The notes: generated by a model from the letters alone, not told the origin. A stretch of 64,000 nt of DNA from Acanthamoeba sp. SK_2022b (GCA_027943245.1 JANDJZ010000153.1:27669-91668); one strand, 5' to 3'; shown: positions 11,150 through 27,168, numbered from the stretch's first letter. Numbers and translations: made by a program.

Positions 11150-13330
11150 GTTTTGGCTCTCAACTCCAAGGCGCCTAACATTGGGGCGTTATCGTTGGCC
11201 ACCCTCACCGTTGCCTTCATTTATATGCATAAAAATGGTAATAAATGTTTTTTATTGTAGAAACTCAGCAGTGCTGGTTAGGAGCAAGGGCTAAAGAACG
11301 GTGAGGGGTGGCAGCAAACAGCAAGTAAGCAGCATGGCACTGGTCTGTGCAAGAAGATGCAACCACACCACGTCCAGGTCATGGTTGAGCTTCTCTTGAT
11401 TGAAGACAAAACGCCACAAAGACCATGAAGGATGAGCAAGCATGCCTCAAGAAGGAAGTTGGTGTGTGATGGACGCCCACCAACTGCTGTCCTACAACAC
11501 CTTTCTCCTTTGGCCTTTAGAACAGCCAATCCCACAACATCATCAAGTCAAGGTCTTTGATGAAGTGTGTATTGACCCCACATTTACTCATATTGGCTGA
11601 CCAATTTGCTTATTGTGTTCCCAGCTCTGTGAGGTACTTTATTGGATTATAAGCTCCTCCAATTCATTTCTGTTTGCACCTGGAGAAGCTCATCTCATCT
11701 CATCTGTTTTGGCCTTTTTTTGCTTCTTTTGCTCCATCTTATCTTTCTTTCTCCTCCGCCTGTTGCTTACCTCTGGATGAAAGTAAGTTGCCCACAGATC
11801 TCAAAAGAGGTGCATTTTTTGGTCTCTCCACATTGATGCTTTCAACTGGGCAAGATGGGGAGGTGGCAATTCTTGTGGCATTGCTTGTGTGTGGCTTCTG
11901 TGCAAGCCCTTGCACTTCACAAAGAACAGGAATAATTGTGCATTGTGGGAGAGGATTTTAATTTGCCTTATACCTTGTCAAGGTATAAAATTTGGTTGGA
12001 GTGGCACCCCAAGGTGATGAAATTCTGCTGTGAAGTCACTAATTGTGTGTGCAGGGTGCTCTTCCACAGGACTAGCTGTATCAGATTATCAACCTCTGCA
12101 CCTATATGAGCCCACTTTAGGAATAGCCAAAATCTTCAAGGAACGTGATTTGGGACATGTACCAGATGAAAAACCCCCAAAGGGCTCTGGCCCACTACTG
12201 GAAGGGTCAATTACTTTTTGTCTCCAGTAGTGGGCCAGAGCTTCATCAACTTTGGAAGGCATGTTCCACCATGGCTGGCCCATGTTCCAAGGTGTACACC
12301 CCCAATGCACAACAACATTTTGCACGGCATGAACGGAAGACAGCAAGATGAAGATGAAGATGGAGAGTAAGATTAAGATAGTATTTGTAGACTTTTCCTT
12401 GTAAAATAAGTCTTGAGTTTATCTTATATTGCTGCTCATGCTCAATCCTCCATCCTCCATTACAGCTCTGGTTGATGTCACCACTTATGATGAGTTCTAT
12501 GAGTTGACCAATGTGATATGCATATACCCAAAGTCTTGCTCCAGTTTTGAGCACTGCTGAAGCCGCCAAGCATGTTCATCAAAAACGAAATAGCTGTTTT
12601 TATTACTAAACTTTTTTGCAGGCGCAGTCAAGGTATGTTTTATTGGATGGACAGAATTATAAATTGATTTTATTTATTTATTTATCTATTTTTTACAATG
12701 AATGTAAACAGTCAAGATCATATTTTGCAATTTATAGATTGGCAACATTAAACAATTTCAAGCATCTTTCAGGAGGTGCTTAATCAGACACAGTTTTATC
12801 CTATTCTAGTGTTCACAATTCCAAGGGAGAAGAAGATCCCAAAAAGAATGCACCCAAAGTCAAGATTCCATTGAGAGTGGCATGGTGTCAGAGATCAGCA
12901 TTATCCTTGCAGATTTTCATTCTAAACCATTCTGCCATGATGGTTGAGGGTTGTTGAGGTCGCAGAGTTCCACTGGGTCTGGTGATCCTTCATATATCTT
13001 TACCAGCTCCATCATAGGCTTCACATAGGCACAGCTGAGTGAGAGATTCTTACTGACTTGTTGGCCATGTGTGCATTCATTTTGGCAGGCTGGCTTGGCC
13101 TTGGTGGCAGCCTCCTTTACAGCATACTTATCTATTATTAGTAGGACCAGTTGTTTGGGTTGTCAGCATTGTGGGAGGGGGTGGGGGTGGGAAGGGGTGG
13201 GGGGTAGGTGCCAGTTCTTGCCCTTGGCTGAGGTTGTAGTTCTATTGTGGCATTTATTTTGTTTTTCTTTTCTTTTTTTATCAATGGTCAAACTCAGATT
13301 TCTACACCTTTTTCGAGCGCGCCAAAAACA
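11150..13330. other. CpG-poor gene desert, probable repeat remnants
   Basis: About 2.2 kb with almost no CpG and no convincing coding frame, between the transporter and PRIM2. The character matches the copia region at the window start, so decayed repeats are likely, but no element family is recognisable. CpG becomes common again near 13,310, just before PRIM2. A perfect hairpin lies inside at 12,184-12,241. Confidence 0.5.
12184..12241. repeat. Perfect 19-bp inverted repeat (hairpin)
   Basis: The arm gctctggcccactactgga (12,184-12,202) is exactly repeated as its reverse complement at 12,223-12,241, with a 20-base spacer rich in T. In RNA this would be a strong stem-loop. It stands alone in the desert, not next to a gene end. 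Confidence 0.85.
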
Positions 13331-13422
13331 CAAAAAAAGGGCGCCAAACTACGGGAGGTTTGTTGTGGTTTGTTGTTGGAATTGGAACTGCAAGATACCA
13401 GTTATCGTGAGAAGGGAAGAAG

Positions 13423-15893
13423 ATGAAAGCCATAACGAGGGCCATCCCGGTGGAGACATCGAGCAGCTCCAAGATTTATGCCACATCTGAGGTGCGGCTG
13501 AGCATGTATCTTGTGCCCCCAGTGGGCGAGATTACCGTAGAAGAGCTTGAGCTCTTTGCCATTGATCGCTTGAAAGGTACGGCCAACTCGCGACTGCTGG
13601 AAACGCTTAAATGAAGTTGCGATTTATTCACCATTCGTCCCGCAGTATTGAAGGAGATCGATAATATCCGAGTTCGCGGCCTTACAGGTATGTTTGTTAC
13701 CTCATGCACTTCCACTTTGTTAAATAAAGGTTGTTGTCGCTCCAGGCGCGGCCTACTACAATCGGATGCGCGAATTTGCGGACAAGTTCTTGCCCATCTA
13801 CACCGCCCAAGAGCAGAGGAAGGACCACATCTCCCACTTCCTCCTTCGCTTTGCCTACTGCCGAGGTACATCACCAAGTTCATTCACCCTCTTCGCGTGC
13901 GTGTGCTTACTGCTCCGCTCGGATTGCCGCATGCAGGCGATGACCGCAAGTGGTTTATCCGCCAGGAGGCCGACTTGTTCAGGTACCGTCTAAAGAACGT
14001 GATCACCGTCCCTGAGTTCATCAAGCAGAACAAGCTTCACTACGAGAACGTACTCGACGCACCAACTTGAGCACTCGCGTGAGCTATCCGGAAGAGGTGG
14101 CTACATGCGTCATCTGCTCCCAACTCTTAACTCGTGCGTTGCCTCGCCCCCATAGATCTCTGCCGAAGAGTTTGCGCAGTATGGCGATGCCCTCCGTCAT
14201 CTGGCCAAGGCCAACAAGCCCGAGAAGCGAACGTATGGCAACCAGCCGATCGATGAACCCGAGCTCACCCACACAGCCTTCTTCAAGGTAAAAGACCCTC
14301 CGCCCAACATTGAGCGGACCTACGCAGCGGCGTGACTTTATGTCAACGGCTACCACGCGAACCTAGGTGCCCTTCGAGAAGGCGTGCGACCTGGTGGCCA
14401 GGCGGCGAGTGCTGATGAAGAGGGGCTTCGCCTTCCTCCACTTTGAGGACCTCGTCTCCATCATCTGCCGCGAATTCAAGGACGCGCTCAGCGAGGGTAG
14501 GGCGCAGTGCCAGCGTTGCTCTCGACCCTCTCGCTTTGTTCTCTTAATTTTTGGCTAACGGGCCCCTGGCTGTGCAGGCCTCGAGGCCTCGGAGCGGGCG
14601 TTCCCCGAGAGGGTTGCGCAGGACGAGAGGATCTCGGGCTTCATGCACAACCTGCCTCGCCAGTACATCGACAGGTCCGTGCGTTTCCTCCCACAATCGA
14701 CGATCAAACTTTGGGGCACTGACAGGATTCACCGTCGCTCTTGGCTCTCGCGCACAGGGACTGGTCCAAGGTCACGCAGACCGGCACGTTGGATCTCTCC
14801 AATATCAACGAGGTACGCCTTGCAGCTTTTACACGACCGCTGCAAAGCTCATCAACCGCCTTGCCACTGTTGCAGCTCGCCCAACGCTCGTTCCCGCTGT
14901 GCATGCGCTCGATGCACGACTCGCTGCGGGCGAAGCATCACCTCTTCCACGACGCCCGGATGCAGTACGGTCTCTTCCTCAAGGGTATGTCAACACGTCA
15001 CAGCACGACGAGCCAATTCGCTCGCTGTCACTTGTCTTTATCGTTGTGGCTGTGTGGGACTCGACTCCTCAACCACGCGTTGTGCTATGGGCAGGCATCG
15101 GACTTACTCTGGAGGATGCCCTCAAGTTCTGGAAGTCGGAGTTCACCCGCTTGTCGCGCATCACTCCCGAGAAGTTCGACAAGGAGTACGCCTACAACAT
15201 CAGGTAGGCCACAGCCCCTTTCCACGTCTACTGGATGACACAGCGGCCAGTCTGATCGTTCCCCCTCTCTCCTTCTCTCTCTTTCCGTTACAAGGCACAA
15301 CTACGGTCTTGAGGGCCGCAAGGCCGACTACACGCCCTACTCCTGCGTCAAGATTATCGAATCGCAACCCGCTGCCGACAAGGTATCGACAGCATCCGTT
15401 CTCCTCCCATCTTCAACGCAATGTACTCACGTATAGTGGACTCTCCTCCAAAGGAACACGGCTGCCCCTATCGACACTTTTCGCGCGAGCGCTTGGTCTC
15501 CACCCTCCAGAAACACGGCCTCGAGAGCCACGAAGTCGAAGACATCATCGGCGAGGTCGACGGGCAGAGATGGGGCGTACGTCTGCGTGCTACGCGCTTG
15601 GTCATGCGCACACGAGCTTCTTCTGACTGGCTCGCGTGTATGTGTGTTCCGCCACTGCTCGGTTCAGCACGCGTGCCACAGGTACTTCATGGCGCGCCAC
15701 AAGGGCTACTCGATGACAGAGCTCGTTATCAACCACCCGCAGCAATACTACTCTCACTCGTGCAAATACCACAAGCAGAATACACCACAGGTGCGCCCAC
15801 GCCCTCAATCGGCGGCCTTGTCTTGTTCCTCGGCAGCTCCCATCATCTAACATCAAACCAATGTCGCAACAACAGGAGAACGCTCAGGAATGA
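13423..15893 (+). CDS. PRIM2: DNA primase large subunit
   Basis: Fourteen exons give 470 residues (human PRIM2 has 509). Exons: 13,423-13,576; 13,646-13,687; 13,746-13,865; 13,937-14,049; 14,156-14,287; 14,367-14,496; 14,578-14,674; 14,758-14,812; 14,876-14,984; 15,095-15,203; 15,295-15,382; 15,454-15,576; 15,668-15,790; 15,876-15,893. Hallmarks are [15 protein letters not shown], the segment [35 protein letters not shown] and [10 protein letters not shown]. The four 4Fe-4S ligands are Cys290 (SFPLC), Cys371 (YSC), Cys387 (HGC) and Cys427 (HAC). Their spacing of 81, 16 and 40 is nearly that of the human enzyme. With the small subunit and Pol alpha it makes the RNA-DNA primer in the nucleus. 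The C-terminus is shorter than in animals, ending soon after [12 protein letters not shown]. All splice joins keep frame; the acceptor at 15,453 (AAAG) is the least certain. Confidence 0.95.
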
Positions 15894-16316
15894 GCCGCTT
15901 TGCCTTTCTCTTCTTTTTTGCTTCTTTCGATCTGTTCTCCTGTTGACGCCCAAGCGGCCAGCTGCTCTTCTCTGTGGAGGACGAAGCGCCTGCTGTCGCT
16001 CGCTTGAGTGGCCGTCCCATAAACACTTGTTTCATTTACTTACATGCCCGCCACATACGATCACCTGCTGGTCAGCCGTCCCGCAGCGACTGTGCCATCA
16101 GTCGTGGAGATCCCAGTGGCACTGTAACTCGTTTCAACCGTAGCTTTTCTCTGATTGGTAAATGGGGGTAGGAGGCCGACCAATCAGCGAATGTGGTCAC
16201 TCAATGATCGTTGCGGTTGGTGGCTGCTCGAAACACCGGTCGTATGTCGGCTACGACTGGACGCTCGGTTCGCCGAGCTCTGGCCCGTTCGTTCCCATGC
16301 CCTCTACGCGCCCTCG

Positions 16317-16323
16317 TTTAAAT
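16317..16323 (+). promoter_or_regulatory. TATA-like element upstream of the small secreted protein gene
   Basis: TTTAAAT lies about 90 bases before the ATG at 16,411, a reasonable place for a TATA box with a 5' UTR of about 60 bases. The rest of 15,894-16,410 is the PRIM2 3' flank and this promoter region, with no other coding frame. Confidence 0.35.
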
Positions 16324-16410
16324 GCGCTTGCTGGCCCGCCCCTGCTTCTCTTCATCTCTCCTTGATACACTACAAGACAAGATCTACACCGCTTTACTCG
16401 AGAAGACAAC

Positions 16411-16779
16411 ATGAAGTTTGCTGCTGCTATCCTCGCCGTTTGCTTGTGCTTCGTGGCCGCCGCCTGGGCCACCGACAACCTTGAGGAGAGGGGGTAAAGC
16501 TCTACTCACTGTCTGTGTTCTAAAGGCACCGCTGACCTCCTCGCTTGCAATGCGCAGAGCCGTCGTTCAAACGGTCCCGACGACGGCCGTCGTTGGCTCG
16601 ACTGCCACAGTGCCCGTCACCAACGTGGCCACTGTACGAGCACTCCCCCACGCACTGCGCTGGTTGTGATGTAGAGAGACTGACGGGCAGTACTTTTGCA
16701 GGTGCCCACTACGCAGAAGGTGGTGACCGTGGCGGCCAGCTCGGCCTCGTCCTTGACGCCCTTCTACTTGGCTTGGTGA
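16411..16779 (+). CDS. Small secreted Val/Thr/Ala-rich protein
   Basis: Three exons (16,411 to about 16,494, about 16,559-16,633 and about 16,703-16,779) give roughly 78 residues. The first exon is a textbook signal peptide: MKFAAAILAVCLCFVAAAWA, probable cleavage after AWA. The short mature part starts TDNLEERG. It is rich in Val and Thr (VVQTVPTTAVVGSTATVPV, then VPTTQKVVTV) and ends LTPFYLAW. There are no cysteines after the signal peptide and no known domain. By sequence it should enter the ER; its role is unknown. AATAAA at 16,843-16,848 is a suitable poly(A) signal. The consistent splice phases and strong signal peptide make it a real gene rather than a chance frame. Confidence 0.72.
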
Positions 16780-16951
16780 GCTCCTTCCTCTGCACCATCC
16801 TTGCTACCTTCTTCATGAACCAAGCATCACCGCGTAAAGGCCAATAAAGGAGTTGAAGTGGCAAAGAGGTGTTGGTGGTTTGAAGTGTTTATTTCTACAA
16901 GAGGACAAGGCGGCCTTGTCGCTGAGAAGACTGGGAGGGAGAGCAAAGCAT

Positions 16952-18102
16952 CTACTTCTTCTTGCCGTAGTGCTTCTGCTTCTCCTCGAGATCGCGGGAC
17001 ATCCACCAGAGGGCACCCTCGGTGGGACCGCTCTCGGAACCGGCGCCGCCGCCGCCCTGACCGCCGAACTTGCGGACGGCAATGCGCACGGCAGCCTCGG
17101 CAGTGATGAGGGCCTTGTTGAGCTTCTCGGCGAGCGGGCTGGCGTCGAGCTGGGCGAGCTCGTTGGTGGCCTTGAGGCCCTTGACGCCGGGCAGCTTGGA
17201 CTCCTCGGTGAGGCGGTACCTCTCGGCCTCGTAGGCCTTGATGCTCTTGTTGACCTCCTCCAGGGCGAGACGGGCCGCGCGGATCTCGGGGTGCTCGTCG
17301 GGGTTGGACTGCACAAGTCGACGAAAATACGATTAATTTCATATTCTCCTCGAGAAAACTTAGGAAAAACTTGAGAAAACAAATTAAAAGAAAAGTTGTA
17401 GAAGATGGGTGAACGCACCATGGACCTCTTACAGAAGTCAGCCGGGTTGGCGACGTTGTTGTACTGGTAGAGGAGGTACTCGAGGAACGAGACGCGACCG
17501 TCAAAGTTGACGTCGACGCGCTCCCTGAGCTCCTGCTTGCGCTTGATGGCAGTCATCATGACGGGCTGCGACTGCTGGAAGGGGGCCGATGCCCACTTGC
17601 TGTTCTTGGAGTCCTCAACGAACTTGCAGAGCTGCTCGTAGAAGTAGAGACCAATGTCGAAATCGAGATCGTGGCCCTCCTCGTAGAGGTGGCGGAGCGA
17701 GATGCCCTTGCTGTGCATGTCGGCATACTTGATCACCTCCCACGACACCCTGTGTGTACATCGATCGATGTCAGGGCATGTCGGCAAAAACAAATTTAAA
17801 AGAAGCATTCTTATTGGCCCAGCAAATAAAAAATTGCGGGGCAACCAAGAAAGCACAGGGCACGCAAGACTGTAGATGGAGCGCAAAGATACACTCGATT
17901 TTGAGCGGCTGCGAGTGAAATGAAGAGAAAGACAACAGATCGAGTGTAGATGGAACGCGTACGTGAAGATGAACTCGGCCTGGTCGTGAACCTCAGGCCA
18001 GTAGGCGTTGAGGAAGGCCACGGCCTGCTGGTTGAAGGGCTTCTGGGCCACCTGGTTGAAGTAGGCGAGGGCCTCGGGGTCAAGCTTCTCAGTGAACGAC
18101 AT
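16952..18102 (-). CDS. EF-hand protein of unknown specific role
   Basis: Three exons (18,102-17,963, 17,749-17,419, 17,308-16,952) join in frame to 275 residues. One canonical EF-hand loop, DVNFDGRVSFLE, has Asp, Asn, Asp, a main-chain residue, Ser and Glu at the expected calcium positions (exon 2). The N-terminal half contains AVAFLNAYWPEV and DIGLYFYEQLCKFVED. The C-terminal third is helical and charged (EIRAARLALEEVNKSIKAYE, LNKALITAEAAVRIAVRKFG), then a Gly-rich link and ALWWMSRDLEEKQKHYGKKK. Probably cytosolic: no signal peptide or membrane segment. I recognise the EF-hand but no named family; a cytoskeletal or calcium-buffer role would be inference only. It lies tail-on to YME1 on the same strand, about 400 bp away. 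Confidence 0.88.
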
Positions 18103-18509
18103 GGTTGTGTGTGTGGTTTGTGGGTTTCGGTGTCTAGCCGGGAGAGTGCAGAAGGTAAAAGAATGCACGAGGGGCCAGCGAAATGAATAGGGGGGAGCCC
18201 CAGCGAGTGTCGTCCTTCGTCTGGTGCATGAGTCAACGGCCAATCGCCGCGGAGTGTCCTGGAAGCCAAGTCAACCAATCCGCGCCGACATTAAATTCCG
18301 GGACTCCGGGCAGCGCCTTCTTAATATGCGCCGCCAAGTTCGAACCAACGCGCAAGGCACTACACACGAGACACGTTCACCGTTTGTTCGTTTTACTCTC
18401 TCTCCACGTGAAGAAAAGCTCCCTTCACCAACACACACGCTCACATCTGCCCTCTTGCTCGCCTCTCCTTCGCAGGGGCACGACGAACCGCGTGCTGCTG
18501 TTGCTGCTG

Positions 18510-22174
<3,665 letters not shown>

Positions 22175-23061
22175 TGTAGTGCTGAAATATGTTGCTGTTA
22201 CCGTAGATTGCTGCAGGCGCGAAGGCTGGCGGTTATCAAGATTTCCAAGAATTGAAACTCACCGAGATGTCTTCTTCCTCCCTCCTGTGGGGTGCGCAGA
22301 AGAAGGTGCTCAAGGGAGTGCCGAGGGCAGAGCGATTGCAGCTTCTTTCTGGTAGGGGAGATTTAATGAAGATTGGTGTGCACGCTTTCGTGTCGACGAG
22401 CTACAAATCTTTTTAACGATCCACGTAGGGGCAGCGTGAGGTTGGGGCGTTCTGCGCCGTGAGCGGCACGAATCCCGCTGCTGACACCACAGAAGCACCG
22501 GTGGCAGGCGAGGAAGGCACTCGCGCCGGTGACCGACTGGCCAGCACTTGACCTCCCACGGGTGCCTCGTTGAGGAGGAAGACGTGGCAGACGTGGCCTG
22601 GGGAATGTCTGGTTCGTTATCCATCGTGCTTTGCATACCAAGAACAGCGGCTGCGGTTACTCCGGGCCACTGACTGCGCAGAGCAGAAAGCGAACCGTCC
22701 ACTCAATCGTGCGGGCGGCAAACGATTAGGCCACACGACACCTCGTCTCGGCGTTGAGTAAAGATTCTAGACCAGCACAATCCTTCCGCTGTTACAGCAC
22801 GACATATAGGATTTTGTTCTGAGCCTAAGATGAGGGGCGAGGAGGCCTACCCCACAAGGGCACCCGCGTCACACCTACACATGCCCAGCAAAAAAGCCAC
22901 GTGGCGTGCATCGTACGATGTCTCATCTTGCACACCCTTCTCGCCCCGCAGAACGATCCCTTTATTAATTTTTACTAAAAAATAGTGAAATTAGAATAAT
23001 AATGTCCGCCCTTTCCTATTTCCCGTTTTGTTTGTTCTTTTAAATTTTCTTTTTAATTGAT
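22175..23061. other. Intergenic region between YME1 and the GINT1/HtrL gene
   Basis: CpG-rich, so not of the decayed type. A minus-strand frame from ATG 22,624 (MDNEPDIPQATSATSSSS) runs to 22,310 but has no recognisable domain or clear splice structure. The part 22,960-23,060 is AT-rich and may be the first intron or promoter of the next gene. Nothing firm is called. Confidence 0.4.
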
Positions 23062-26000
23062 TTGCATTTGTGCCTTTGGAGACGTGGCCCTGACGACGCC
23101 AATGCCTCCTTGGGCACGGTGCCAACTTGGGGCGGAGGCAGGCTGGGCCGATTCGTGCGGACGCGATGCTCGCCTGCCGACAGCCTTCTGTGCCGCTTCC
23201 TCCTCTACGTGGTCCTCGCCGTAGTGCTCATCTTTGCCGTGCGAGCCGTGTGCTGGATCATATGGCTCGAGGTGCCTTTCACCCTCCTCTCTTGCACGGC
23301 GTTTCTCGTCTGTTTTGCATTACCACCACAACACCACCAACCAGCGACGCCGTACTCCATCAACAGGTACAGAACCCATGTAGGATGGGCAGGATCGGGC
23401 CGTGGTCTGTGGGGATGATGAAAGGTCCGCCCTGTCTCCTGGTCTACGACTCGTGTAGTGTCGCGCTGGAGTGACCGTGCCTCAGGCTCAACGCAACTCT
23501 CCTCTTGTTCGTGTCGCCCGCACAGGCCACACTCCGCTCGCGATGCATGTCACTGCGCCCTCGCCCGCCATCTACACACACATCCAAGACTTTCCCACCG
23601 CCGATCCTGGTAAGCACGCCGCTCGCCCGCTCACCCACACGCTACCCTGCTCAACTCATGACACGCGCGCGCACGGCAACGCGCAACAGGGCCGCGCTTG
23701 ACGTGCGTCAACGTGATCGACATCGTCGCTGACTTTGTGGCCGATCCGTTCATCATCAAACGACAAAAGAACGAAAAGAAGGCACGCCCGCCTCCTACCA
23801 AAACGCCGTGTGTGTGTTGTGTTGTATGTTGTGTCCTCATGCCGCTTCCCGTGTCTTGTCTGCAGGTGCCGCTGAGCGACGACTACTACCCGTACCGGCC
23901 ACCACCCGGGGCGGCTCCGGACGCCCGGCTCATGCCGACAAAAGGTTGAGGGCTCCCCCGATGTTGCGCGCGTGATCACGTCGACGCTTTGGATTTGGAG
24001 GTGGAGCTCACGCCACGTTGGGCTCTGCTTTGTGTGCGTGCGTGCGTGCAGAGCGACCAGAGGGCTTCCCCGCGCACTACCCGTGGTCGAACGCGACCTT
24101 TGAGCGGTTGTCGCTGCCGCTATCCGTCAACCACTCCACGTTCTCGCGCGTGCCGATGAAGGGCAGCTGGTTTCTCTTCTTCGAGATCCTCAACCACAAC
24201 ACCGACGACGGTATGCCTCCTCCTCCGCTCCTCCTCCGCCTCTCGTTCGCGTGTCGACATAATTGGGTGAGGCGCCTCGCGCGATCGACCGATCACCGCC
24301 CCGCTTACGCCAACCCATGCGCGCTCGTCCCACCAACAGGTGACATCGGCGTGGCGTGGACGGAGGACGACCCTCGCGAGGGCAAGTGGACCTACCAGCA
24401 GGTCGTCCTGCACGAACCGGCCTTCCACCTGTCCTACCCCTTCGGTGCCTCACCCCCCTCCTCTCCCGCGGCCGTCATTGCTTTCCTCCTTTCCAACAAA
24501 TGCGCCCATTCCTCCTAACTCCCCGTCGGTCTTTCGCTTTTCGCTCTTTCGATCTTCGCTCTTTTTTGGTCGTCGCGCAGTTTTTTTCCACGACGGCTAT
24601 TACTGGATGATCCCCGAAGCACATCAGAGCAACCAAATCAGGTAACGCACACACACGCACACACGCGCCGATCGGCCCACGTCTCGCAACTGTTCGCTCA
24701 TGGTGGTCCCATGTCTCGCGTGCGGGCAGGCTCTACCGGGCCACGTTCTTCCCGACCATCTGGGAGTTTGTCAAGCCGCTCCTCACCTCCACCGATGTCG
24801 ACACTTACGGCGAGGTCAACCCCGGCACTTCCACGCCCGGGTACCCGAGCTCTCTCTCTCCCCCTCTCCCCTTCCCTTCTATCCCGTCTCTCGCCACGAC
24901 GAGCCAACGCGGGCCTGACCCTCCCCCGGCGCACACGCGGTTGAGCAGGCACTTCAAGTTCATTGACACGTCGCCGATACTCTGGCAAGGCCGCTGGTAC
25001 CTCTTCACCTTTGTCAAGCCCGGGGCCCTCTACCTCTACTACTCTGGTAAGCTCGGCCACGGACTCGCCCTCGCACGCCATGTCCACTCCGCGAGTGTGT
25101 GTAACTCACCTCGCCTCAACTCGTGTGGTGTGTGTGGTGTGTAGACAACGAGGACTTGGTTAATACCAAGTGGCACAAACACCCCAAGTTTCCCCTCTAC
25201 GAGGGCGACGAGGGCCACAACCGACCCGCAGGCCGGCCAATCATCTACAAGTGAGTCACCGTGGCCACGCCCCCCTCCCCACTCCCCGTGGGGGTCTGTG
25301 TTGTGGTCGACGCCAGCCTGACCGACTGTTTGGGGGGGGGGGGGGCGATCCAGGGATCCGAACAGCGACGGCAAGGAGGTCATCCTGCGGCCCGTGCAGA
25401 ACAACGTGTGGACCTACGGCCAGTACGCCCCCACCCGCGCCCATCACCGCCACGTGTTACCTCTCGCCACTCTGACACGCGCGCGCGTGCCCATGTAGCT
25501 ACATGCGCGTGATGCAGGTGGAGAAGCTCAGCCCCACCGAATTCGAAGAGGTCGAGGTCAGCGAGATCTGGCCCATCAAACGTAAGGCCCACTCCACCCC
25601 TCCCCTCCCGCGCATCGCCGCCCAGCTCACCTTGTGTGCGTATAACGTCGTCCAGAGCTGTATTGGATGTCGCAGCGGACGCACCACCTGGACCTGCACT
25701 ACCTCACCGACGAGGACCTGGACGACATCGACGCCCAGACCGCGCGCAACACCGCCTACCGAAGCCCCCAGGCCGTAGAACGTGCGCTCCCGCCTCTCTC
25801 TCCCTCTACAGATGTGATGGTGTGTGGCTGACGATGGCTGGGGCCGCGTGCGCAGAGAAATCGCCCCAGTTGGCGGACAGGCGCTCGCGCTGGTTCGCGT
25901 CGATCGACGGCCGGTACTCGTTCGTGTCGCAGGACCTCGAGTACTACCTCTACACGTCGCTCGTGGTCGTCATCGCCCTCCTCTTCTTCCTCGCCGTCGT

Positions 26001-27112
26001 CCTGCCCGACCTCAAGCTCGCCATCCGCTTCGTCTGCTCGTTCGTCCGCTACTCCAAGATGGCCTCCTCCGCTTCGTCCTTTTCTTCTTTGTCGTCGTCA
26101 TCTTCATCATCGTCATCGTCGTCATCTCCCTATTCTTCGCCGTCATCGTCGTCGTCGTCGTCCATCCGTGCGACGAGATCGTGGTGCTGTCGCGTCGTGG
26201 CCCGGCACGCCGGCCAGCGCAGCACGGTGGTGTGCCTGCTGGGCGTCGCCGCGGCCCTCCTGGCCTGCATCTACGCCTTCCCGCTCGTCCACTCGGCCCT
26301 CGCCTCTCCCTCGCCCCACCTCCCGCTCTCCTACTTCGCCCACCCCACGCCCGCCGCCGCCGCGCCGTCGCCTCCCTCCGGACTTTCATTTGTGTCGACA
26401 GAGGGCGAGGGGGAGGCGTCGTTGGTGGCCGAGTCCACGCAGCGCTTCCCGTCGTCCCGCTCCGACGCGGCCTGTCCGGTGACGGTGGTGACCGCCCTCT
26501 ACGACATCGGACGCGGGGACAAGGCCCACGGCCAGGAAAAGGAGCAGTCGTGGAACAACTACCTGCGCTACTTCCACCACGTCCTACACGGTACCCCCTC
26601 TCCCCACAATCGTGCGGGCGACGCTCCGCGTGCGATATGCTGACGCCGCACAATTGGACGTGTCCAGTGAACTCGTGTCAGGTGATCTACGTCGAGGAGT
26701 CGACCCTCGATTTCGTGCTGAAGACGCGCGAGTGCCACGTGGTGCGAAAGGAGGTCGTCTACGTCGACGCGCAGGCCCGCGTCCACTCGAGCCATCCCGG
26801 TACGCCTGAGAATTGTTTTATTATTATTTTATTTTTATTTGAATTGTGCGAGTTGTTTTATAATTTGATTATAGTTTCGAACATCATTTTAAAAGATGTT
26901 GGCAAGGCTGACCGTGATGGCTGCTCCAGGCGGGTCCAGCGTGGTGGCGTACGACCACTGGGTGGTGCAGGGGTGCCGCTATCCGACGGCCATCTTCACG
27001 GCCCCGCTGCCAAGCCTGCGGGCGTACCAGCACTACAACCTCATGCAGGACATCCTCAACCGCGACTACACCCAACTCGTCCGCCGACCACGCCGCCCCG
27101 AAAAGATGTACA

Positions 27113-27168
<56 letters not shown>

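Noticed and set aside
22310..22702. Minus-strand frame of about 130 residues between YME1 and the fusion gene
   Set aside because: Composition is Ser/Arg/Pro with no domain, and overlapping frames are equally open; not enough to call a gene.
23062..23064. Start codon for the GINT1/HtrL gene at the beginning of the open frame
   Set aside because: That codon is TTG and there is no in-frame ATG nearby; a first exon further upstream is more likely, so the 5' end is left open.
25790..25850. Possible boundary between two separate genes in the GINT1/HtrL region
   Set aside because: No poly(A) signal, stop or promoter-like gap; the exons join in frame across a normal short intron, so one gene is the simpler reading, though transcript proof is lacking.
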